Shown here: piece by piece, positions 6,935 through 11,629 of the stretch
Layout: the number at the start of each line of letters is the position of its first letter
Position numbering within the stretch: position 1 is the stretch's first letter
Notes under the pieces: generated by a model
Databases searched by the model: none
Told to the model about the DNA's origin: nothing
Seen by the model: the letters and a program-made list of their open reading frames with translations, nothing else
Source of the DNA: Flavobacteriaceae bacterium UBA7433
GTDB lineage: Bacteria; Bacteroidota; Bacteroidia; Flavobacteriales; Flavobacteriaceae
Direction of reading: 5' to 3'
NCBI GenBank assembly: GCA_002477565.1
Contig: DLQL01000106.1
Coordinates: 33,289 to 44,917, forward strand
DNA: 11,629 nt
Made by a program: the position numbers and the translations under genes

Positions 6935-6990
6935 TACGAGTGAACCCAACGCTTGCCCTTCTTCTTCTTTTTGGAATGTTTTGTGCATAG
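6931..6990 (+). pseudogene. Signal-peptide stub of a lost downstream gene
   Basis: An ATG overlapping the stop of the T9SS gene (ATGA) starts a 19-codon frame, MIRVNPTLALLLLFGMFCA, ending in TAG at 6988-6990. It has the form of a Bacteroidota signal peptide: a charged start, a Leu-rich core and a small-residue end. The TAG stands where Gln often follows the cleavage site, so a CAG to TAG change is conceivable, but the frame meets another stop three codons later and nothing protein-like follows. I read it as the 5' remnant of a translationally coupled secreted protein whose body was deleted. A genuine 19-residue peptide is less likely. Confidence 0.45.
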
Positions 6991-7020
6991 CTTATTAAAT
7001 AGGGGAAACAGAAGGAATAA

Positions 7021-7057
7021 AAATGGGACAAATATTTTTTTGAGATTTGTCCCATTT
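7021..7057 (+). terminator. Hairpin, probable terminator of the T9SS locus
   Basis: A perfect 13-bp inverted repeat, AAATGGGACAAAT (7021-7033) and ATTTGTCCCATTT (7045-7057), encloses an 11-base T-rich loop. It lies 87 bases beyond the stop at 6934. The T run after the stem is short (three bases), so termination strength is uncertain. Confidence 0.5.
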
Positions 7058-7058
7058 A

Positions 7059-7125
7059 GTACACCCTATTGAGCTATTTTCGAAGCAAACACTCGCAGTT
7101 TTAAACAGCTTTAAATAAATTTCTT
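7059..7125 (+). repeat. Imperfect direct repeat, copy 2
   Basis: The core at 7059-7084 contains CCCTATTGAGCTATTTTCG and mirrors copy 1 at 6115-6141. The following bases (CTCGCAGTTTT...AGCTTTAAATAAATTT) resemble those behind copy 1. AGCTATTT (7072-7079) and AAACAGCT (7103-7110) form an imperfect inverted repeat. The two copies enclose the frameshifted T9SS gene and the signal-peptide stub. Confidence 0.55.
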
Positions 7126-7182
7126 AACATTTAATTTAATTTATCATAGAGATAATTTAAACTATAGGTCACGAATAATATC

Positions 7183-7190
7183 TAAGTTTG
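7183..7190 (+). promoter_or_regulatory. Possible -7 element directly before the metallophosphoesterase ATG
   Basis: TAAGTTTG fits TAnnTTTG but ends only four bases before the ATG at 7195. If used, transcription would start at or near the A of the start codon, giving a leaderless mRNA. No -33 TTG is seen at the usual spacing, so the match may be chance in AT-rich DNA. Confidence 0.25.
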
Positions 7191-7194
7191 AATC

Positions 7195-8043
7195 ATGTCA
7201 AATACAAAAAGATTCGTTGAACTTGTCGTTATTTCTGATACACATTTTGGAACTATTGGATGTCGTGCTAAAGAATTAAATCAATATTTAAAAAGCATTA
7301 AGCCAAAAACAATAGTTCTAAATGGTGATATAATAGATATGTGGCAATTCAATAAACGCCACTGGGATAAATATCAAACCAAGATCATAAAGCAACTCTT
7401 AAAATTTATATCCAACGGTACTAAAGTTCACTATATTGCTGGAAATCATGATGAGGCGCTAAGACGGTTTCTTAATTTTGAATTAGACGGCTTTAAAATA
7501 ACCAATAAACTTTCACTTAATTTGAATGGTAAAAAAGCATGGTTTTTTCATGGCGATGTTTTTGATGTGACCATGCAACATTCGCGTTGGCTGACTCGTT
7601 TGGGTGGATTTGGGTACGATTTTCTAATCTTTATAAATGCAACAGTCAACAAAATTTTAACACTTATTGGCCGAGAAAAACTTTCATTTTCAAAAACCAT
7701 AAAAAACAAAGTCAAAGCAGCCGTATCACACATCAATAAATTTGAAGCCACTGTGACCGATATTGGGTTAAGAAATAATTTCGATTATGTAGTTTGTGGG
7801 CACATTCACCAGCCTTGCATCAAAAAATTTGAAAAAAAAGAGGGGAGTATTACCTACTTGAATTCAGGAGATTGGATTGAAAATATGACTGCTTTGGAGT
7901 ACCATGATAAAAAATGGACTTTATTTCAATACGATCCAGTATTTTTTAAAGAGGATAAACTTGACGATCAAGTTTATAAAGACGTGAAAACTCTATTTTC
8001 CGATTTGGTAGCCGACATCAACTCAAACCTAACAAACTCATGA
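7195..8043 (+). CDS. LpxH-like metallophosphoesterase (UDP-2,3-diacylglucosamine diphosphatase family)
   Basis: A 282-residue calcineurin-type phosphoesterase with the complete set of metal ligands: SDTHFG (D15, H17), NGDIIDMW (D45, with D48 as in the LpxH/LpxH2 group), AGNHDEALR (N84, H85), FFHGDVFD (H119) and CGHIHQP (H203, H205). This pattern matches the family that hydrolyses UDP-2,3-diacylglucosamine to lipid X in lipid A synthesis, or related pyrophosphatases acting on lipid-linked nucleotides. At 282 residues it is longer than classical LpxH (about 240), with the extra length partly in an insert between the H119 and GHxH motifs (about 130-180) that contains a hydrophobic LIFINATVNKILTLI stretch, perhaps for membrane or acyl-chain contact. 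It overlaps the glycosyltransferase gene by ATGA, so the two are translationally coupled. The gene is AT-rich compared with lpdA. Family membership is firm; the exact substrate is not, and the genome may encode a separate LpxH. Confidence 0.9.
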   Translation: MSNTKRFVELVVISDTHFGTIGCRAKELNQYLKSIKPKTIVLNGDIIDMWQFNKRHWDKYQTKIIKQLLKFISNGTKVHYIAGNHDEALRRFLNFELDGFKITNKLSLNLNGKKAWFFHGDVFDVTMQHSRWLTRLGGFGYDFLIFINATVNKILTLIGREKLSFSKTIKNKVKAAVSHINKFEATVTDIGLRNNFDYVVCGHIHQPCIKKFEKKEGSITYLNSGDWIENMTALEYHDKKWTLFQYDPVFFKEDKLDDQVYKDVKTLFSDLVADINSNLTNS

Positions 8044-9077
8044 AAATACTGTATGCTATTCAAGCTACTGGAAACGGCCATATAACAAGAGCCAAAGAAC
8101 TCATACCATATCTTCAAAAAAACATTGAGGTGGATGTGCTACTAAGTGGAACCTCTGCAGATGTTGAACTGGGGCTTCCCGTACGATTTTACTTTAAAGG
8201 GCTCAGCTTTGTGTTTGGAAAAAATGGTGGAATCAATTTCTGGAAGACTATTCTGCAAATGAATTTTTGGAGGTTTTTAAAAGATGTAAAACAATTGCCT
8301 TTGAAGGAATACGACTTTGTAATTAGCGATTTTGAGCCTGTTTCGGCTTGGGCTTGTATTCTTCACAAAAAACATTGTATTGCCATGAGTCATCAATATA
8401 TTTTACTCAATAAAAACACACCAAAACCCAAAAAAAAGATCCTATTGTCGCATTTGATTTTAAAGTATTATGCGCCAGTGTCAGTAGGATATGGGTTTCA
8501 TTTTAAACCCTATGCTTCCTCCATTTACACCCCTGTAATACAGAAAGAACTCAAAAGTATAAATCCAATTAAAAAAAATTATTTTGTAGTTTATTTACCT
8601 GCTTTTGAGGATAAAAAAATTATTAGCGTATTATCAAAACTTTACAAAACAAATTGGATTGTATTTTCTAAACATACAAAAGAAAAATACCAAATTGGCA
8701 ATGTCAAAGTAAGACCAATTTCAAGTAAAAGTTTTAATAAAAAATTAATCAACTGTAGAGGAGTTTTGTGTGGCGCAGGTTTTGAAACACCATCAGAAGC
8801 CCTCTATCTTAAAAAGAAACTTTTGGTGATTCCAATGAAAAATCAATACGAACAACAGTGCAACGCTGAAGCATTGAAAGATATGGGGGTTTCCGTAATT
8901 TATGATTTGAATCAAAAAAATATTAAATTCATTGAAGACTGGATTAAATCAAAAAAAATTATAAAAGTTGATTATTCTGAATCCCCTCAAAAAGTCATCA
9001 ATCAAATTATTATTGATTACATAAAAAAAATATCGGACGATAAGCGTATTCACAGATTTAATTCGGCCACGACATAG
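8040..9077 (+). CDS. GT-B glycosyltransferase (MurG/UGT-like fold)
   Basis: A 345-residue protein starting MKILYAIQATGNGHITRAKEL, the Gly/His acceptor-side loop seen in MurG- and UGT-like GT-B enzymes and in archaeal MJ1255-type glycosyltransferases. The C-terminal half has the donor-binding pattern CGAGFETPSEAL (244-255), then LLVIPMKNQYEQQCNAEAL (to 279), where the glycine loop, the Glu in SEAL and the QYEQ-NA motif usually hold the nucleotide-sugar. There is no signal peptide or clear transmembrane helix, so it probably acts at the cytoplasmic face of the inner membrane. It overlaps the metallophosphoesterase by four bases and is followed at once by a perfect terminator, forming a two-gene operon. 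The pairing suggests glycosylation of a lipid intermediate linked to the phosphoesterase's product, for example an envelope glycolipid; this is inference. Donor and acceptor cannot be named from sequence. Its last 50 residues are Lys/Ile-rich. Confidence 0.88.
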   Translation: MKILYAIQATGNGHITRAKELIPYLQKNIEVDVLLSGTSADVELGLPVRFYFKGLSFVFGKNGGINFWKTILQMNFWRFLKDVKQLPLKEYDFVISDFEPVSAWACILHKKHCIAMSHQYILLNKNTPKPKKKILLSHLILKYYAPVSVGYGFHFKPYASSIYTPVIQKELKSINPIKKNYFVVYLPAFEDKKIISVLSKLYKTNWIVFSKHTKEKYQIGNVKVRPISSKSFNKKLINCRGVLCGAGFETPSEALYLKKKLLVIPMKNQYEQQCNAEALKDMGVSVIYDLNQKNIKFIEDWIKSKKIIKVDYSESPQKVINQIIIDYIKKISDDKRIHRFNSATT

Positions 9078-9090
9078 CTGAATTTAATCA

Positions 9091-9120
9091 AAAAAGCCGA
9101 AACGTTCGTTTCGGCTTTTT
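9091..9120 (+). terminator. Rho-independent terminator of the phosphoesterase-glycosyltransferase operon
   Basis: A perfect inverted repeat of 14 bases (9091-9104 with 9107-9120, core AAGCCGAAACG/CGTTTCGGCTT) ends in five T residues. It lies 13 bases after the glycosyltransferase stop. Confidence 0.92.
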
Positions 9121-9121
9121 A

Positions 9122-9334
9122 TCTGTACCCCTTGCAGTTCCATTCTCGAACTCTTTCTACCAAAACCTAACAGATAGCTACGCTTTAAAGGAAATCCTTT
9201 ATAACGTGGGTTCGGCTGATTATAACAGCTTACCCCGTATAAAACCTCATCAAAGTAATAACTTACTTCTACCTAATGGATATTTAACCAATAGATACAC
9301 AAGAGAATTTAAAAGAACCCTAGTATATAAATAA
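9122..9334 (+). pseudogene. C-terminal fragment of an unidentified protein, possible phage remnant
   Basis: A coding-like plus-strand frame of about 70 codons, open from the terminator region to TAA at 9332-9334, has no ATG of its own. It translates as VPLAVPFSNSFYQNLTDSYALK, then EILYNVGSADYNSLPRI and ending YTREFKRTLVYK. The balanced amino-acid content suggests a former gene rather than random AT-rich spacer. The missing N-terminus, with a terminator where it should be, points to a truncated fragment. I do not recognise the family. It is followed 22 bases later by a second short frame with a phage-like start. Confidence 0.35.
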
Positions 9335-9356
9335 ACCTGTAATAGTATTAAATAGC

Positions 9357-9455
9357 ATGGCAAATACCACAGGAAAGAAGTACGGAGGTAGGCAAAAGGG
9401 AACACCGAACAGAATGACCAAAGAGCTAATAAATCAGTGGGTAACTTTGCATTAA
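9357..9455 (+). pseudogene. Truncated phage-type small protein (N-terminal fragment)
   Basis: A 32-codon frame with ATG at 9357 reads MANTTGKKYGGRQKGTPN followed by RMTKELINQWVTLH and TAA. The beginning KKYGGRxKGTPNxxTKE is the typical N-terminus of short proteins in Bacteroidota phages and prophages, normally followed by a helical body of 100 residues or more and often located near the terminase or packaging genes. Here the frame stops soon after that motif, so it is probably a truncated leftover. With the fragment just upstream it suggests a scar of a larger prophage. No integrase, attachment-site pair or further phage gene is visible within the window. A real short protein cannot be excluded. 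Confidence 0.45.
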
Positions 9456-9496
9456 ACAGAATCATAATTTGCAACTAGATAACACTTGAAAAAAAG

Positions 9497-9528
9497 ATTC
9501 CCAAGAATAAAAAATTATTCTTGGGAAT
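9497..9528 (-). terminator. Rho-independent terminator of the repeat-protein gene
   Basis: A perfect 14-bp stem (9497-9510 with 9515-9528, core ATTCCCAAGAATAA/TTATTCTTGGGAAT) carries an AAAA loop. On the minus strand it runs into CTTTTTTT, 70 bases beyond the stop of the large surface protein. Confidence 0.88.
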
Positions 9529-9598
9529 AAAAAGTGACCCAAACTTATGAAAGTTTGAACTTTCTAAATTGTCTTAATTGGTTGCTGTATTTTAAAGT

Positions 9599-11629
9599 TT
9601 AATTTTTTATAAACTTTATATTAGTTTGACCCATACCATCTGAAATTCTAATGAAATAAACACCCTTTGATAATTCTTTTACACCAACACTATGGGTCTT
9701 TTTTGCAGAGAGTACCTTTTTACCTAAAAGATTGTAAATAGAAATGGATGCAGGGGGTTTGTTTCCTCCTATAAACAAATAATTGTCTGTTGGGTTTGGA
9801 TAAACAGAAAACCCTAATTCAAATGCAGGATCTCCCACACTTAATGCCTGACAAGCTGTTTCATCTGCAACTAAGAAAGTATCAGGGTCAATTTGCCAAC
9901 TATCATTACTATCCGAAGGATTATCTACAAAAATACAGCTCAAATTAGGATTGTACGTAGCAATAAAATAAGAAATGATTGAATTGTTTCCATTTCTAAG
10001 ATCTAATGTTTCTAATTGATTATTACCAACATTCAAAATTTCCAAATTAGGGTTGCTACTAAGATCTAAAGTTGTTAAACTATTTGAATTACAAGTCAAA
10101 ATCTCTAAGGCAGGATTACTACTCACAATTAGTTCTGTTAATTGGTTTTCATAACTAGCCAAAATCTCTAAGGCAGTATTACTACTCACAATTAGCTCTG
10201 TTAATTCATTAGAATTACAAACCAACTCAATCAAGTTTGCATTACCACTCAAATCTAAGCTTGTTAATTGATTATTAGTACATTCCAAATACTCCAAAGC
10301 AGTATTTTGACTCACATCTAAACTTGTTAATTGATTATATTCGCATCTCAAATACTCCAAAGCAGTAAATCCTTCTATTCCTGTCAAATCTGAAATATTG
10401 AAACCTCCTAAATCTATACTTGTTACGCCATTAATATTTGCCGTTAATACTTGACCATCAATTTCCGAGTCTAGATCATAATCTATTAGGGCTTGCTCAA
10501 AATTGGAGTTTGGAATGGATGTATACAATGCACTACAGGCTGCTTCATCTTCAACAAAAATAGCTATAGGATCAATATTTGTCCAATTCGAAGTACTATA
10601 GGAAACATCATCTACAAAAATACAGCTCAAATCAGGGTTTGAAGATGCCCAGAAAGTCTGAATGCTTTCATTGTTTTCGTTTCTAATATCTAAACTTGTT
10701 AATTGGTTATCATAACAAGTCAAATACTCCAAAGTAGGATTCGCACTCAAATCCAAGCTTGTTAATTGATTCGTATAACAATACAATGTATTCAAAGCAG
10801 TATTTGCACTCAAGTCTAAACTTGTTATTTGATTATTAAAACACCACAATAATGTCAAAGCAGTAAAATCTTCAATTCCTGTTAATGATTCAATATTTTT
10901 ATTGTTAACAATTAAACTTGTTACATCACTAATATTTGCTGTCAATACGTGACCATCAATTTCTCCCGAGTCATAACCCAAATCTATTAAGGCTTGCTCA
11001 AAATTAGCGTCTGGAATCGCTGTGGTTGAAGGACAAGTACCCCAAACTGGCTTATTACTTTTAGATAATGGAGAATCGGTACTAAATTCAGTTGGCTCAA
11101 AACCAATATATGTTACACACCAATTGGATATATCTTGATTGAAAGCTAATGCTTCCCAAAACATACCATACATATCAGTAACACTGCTAACATCCCAATC
11201 ATCTAAAGGTTGATTGAAAGCAGATGCATTATAAAACATAGCTCCCATATTAGTAACACTACTCACATCCCATTCACTTAAATTTCCATTGAAAGTGATT
11301 CTACCATCAAAAGCTTGACTCATATCCGTCACATTACTTACATCCCAATCTGGCATTGCACCATACTCACTATTTGAACACATTCCATCCTCTGGATTGG
11401 TAGTTAAACAAGTATTTATTGCAGTTTGAAAATTAGCATCTGTAATTGGGGTTTTTGGGCAAGTACCCCAAACTGGGGTATTACTTTCAATTAATGGAGA
11501 ATCGGTACTGAAATCATCTGACTCTGAAGCAATATTTGTAACACACCAATTTGATATATTTTGGTTGAAAGCTAATGCTTCCCTAAACATATAATCCATT
11601 GCAGTTACATTACTAACATCCCAATCTCC
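9599..11629 (-). CDS. BspA/DUF285 and leucine-rich-repeat surface protein with T9SS sorting tail (N-terminus beyond window)
   Basis: The last 676 residues of a large secreted repeat protein; the frame is open to the window edge (first visible residues GDWDVSNVTAMDYMF), so an internal Met at 11599 is not the start. In order: DUF285/BspA-type repeats (WDVSxVTxMxxMF, FNQxLxxWDVSSVTDM) in two blocks, each closing with NWCVT...STDSPL...PVWGTCP; then two modules each opening with DANFEQALIDxxxDS or NSNFEQALID and containing leucine-rich repeats of 21 residues (LTSLDLSANTALNTLYCYTNQ type), four in the first and seven in the second, each closing NPDLSCIFVDD or NPNLSCIFVDN and DEAACSAL; last a T9SS type A sorting domain (VYPNPTDNYLFIG, LLGKKVLSAK, ELSKGVYFIRI, NIKFIKN). 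Such proteins are exported by T9SS to the cell surface and are thought to mediate adhesion or binding; no catalytic motif is seen. The stop TAA at 9599-9601 is followed by a terminator. The repeat organisation suggests growth by internal duplication. Confidence 0.93.
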   Translation of the reverse strand, partial: GDWDVSNVTAMDYMFREALAFNQNISNWCVTNIASESDDFSTDSPLIESNTPVWGTCPKTPITDANFQTAINTCLTTNPEDGMCSNSEYGAMPDWDVSNVTDMSQAFDGRITFNGNLSEWDVSSVTNMGAMFYNASAFNQPLDDWDVSSVTDMYGMFWEALAFNQDISNWCVTYIGFEPTEFSTDSPLSKSNKPVWGTCPSTTAIPDANFEQALIDLGYDSGEIDGHVLTANISDVTSLIVNNKNIESLTGIEDFTALTLLWCFNNQITSLDLSANTALNTLYCYTNQLTSLDLSANPTLEYLTCYDNQLTSLDIRNENNESIQTFWASSNPDLSCIFVDDVSYSTSNWTNIDPIAIFVEDEAACSALYTSIPNSNFEQALIDYDLDSEIDGQVLTANINGVTSIDLGGFNISDLTGIEGFTALEYLRCEYNQLTSLDVSQNTALEYLECTNNQLTSLDLSGNANLIELVCNSNELTELIVSSNTALEILASYENQLTELIVSSNPALEILTCNSNSLTTLDLSSNPNLEILNVGNNQLETLDLRNGNNSIISYFIATYNPNLSCIFVDNPSDSNDSWQIDPDTFLVADETACQALSVGDPAFELGFSVYPNPTDNYLFIGGNKPPASISIYNLLGKKVLSAKKTHSVGVKELSKGVYFIRISDGMGQTNIKFIKN
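10098..10206 (-). repeat. Near-identical 63-bp tandem unit within the LRR region
   Basis: Starting at 10098 and 10161, two stretches of 46 bases (AAAATCTCTAAGGCAG... to GTTAATT) differ at only two positions, with a spacing of exactly 63 bases or 21 codons, one LRR unit. They encode LTELIVSSNTALEIL and LTELIVSSNPALEIL. This is much closer than other LRR units in the gene and marks a recent tandem duplication. Confidence 0.8.
11034..11590 (-). repeat. 426-bp spaced duplication of the DUF285 block
   Basis: About 130 bases from 11034 (CAAGTACCCCAAACTGG) recur from 11460 with moderate divergence. They encode ISNWCVT...FSTDSPL..SN.PVWGTCP twice. The offset is 426 bases, 142 codons, so the reading frame is kept. 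Confidence 0.7.

Noticed and set aside
9250..9474. 74-codon minus-strand frame
   Set aside because: It is antisense to the two coding-like phage fragments, which have the better amino-acid content; the minus translation is Leu/Phe/Tyr-rich as expected of a shadow frame.
388..11629. CRISPR array or integron-like array
   Set aside because: The only regular repeats are in-frame protein repeats in 9599-11629, with variable units and no spacers; no cas or integrase gene is present.

Overview
The window reads as chromosomal DNA of a member of the Bacteroidota, most likely Flavobacteriaceae. The reasons are two proteins with type IX secretion (T9SS) type A C-terminal sorting tails, a TonB-dependent receptor with an N-terminal carboxypeptidase-regulatory-like domain, TAnnTTTG-type promoter elements, the absence of clear Shine-Dalgarno sequences, and AT-rich composition. 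No complete tRNA, rRNA, CRISPR array, integrase or transposase was found.

Layout. Positions 1-387 hold the 3' end of argininosuccinate lyase (argH, +). The gap that follows contains a Bacteroidota-type promoter, a strongly structured and apparently untranslated stretch, and a bidirectional terminator. I interpret it as a small RNA gene, possibly the flavobacterial 6S RNA. On the minus strand, 638-2041 is a complete dihydrolipoyl dehydrogenase (lpdA). A GC-richer gap with a 12-bp stem-loop and no convincing gene follows. Next is a three-gene minus-strand operon (5853 down to 2506): a small His/Cys-rich membrane-anchored or exported protein, a TonB-dependent receptor, and a lipoprotein. Together they look like an outer-membrane uptake system for a transition metal (zinc or copper).

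From 6115 to about 7125 lies a decaying plus-strand locus. A T9SS-secreted protein gene is split by a one-base deletion in a G5 tract. Its translationally coupled neighbour survives only as a signal-peptide stub ending in a stop codon. A pair of imperfect direct repeats brackets both.

Positions 7195-9077 encode a two-gene AT-rich operon: a LpxH-like metallophosphoesterase and a GT-B glycosyltransferase overlapping by ATGA and closed by a perfect terminator. Both are candidates for envelope glycolipid metabolism. The segment 9120-9455 carries two short coding-like fragments, one resembling the N-terminus of a phage packaging-region protein, and suggests a prophage scar. The window ends inside a large minus-strand repeat protein (9599-11629, N-terminus beyond the edge). 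It combines DUF285/BspA-type repeats, two leucine-rich-repeat modules and a T9SS sorting tail, and is probably a surface adhesin.

The observations most worth follow-up are the structured RNA at 442-594, the frameshifted and truncated T9SS locus with its flanking repeats, the His-rich/TonB/lipoprotein cassette, and the phage-like remnant.
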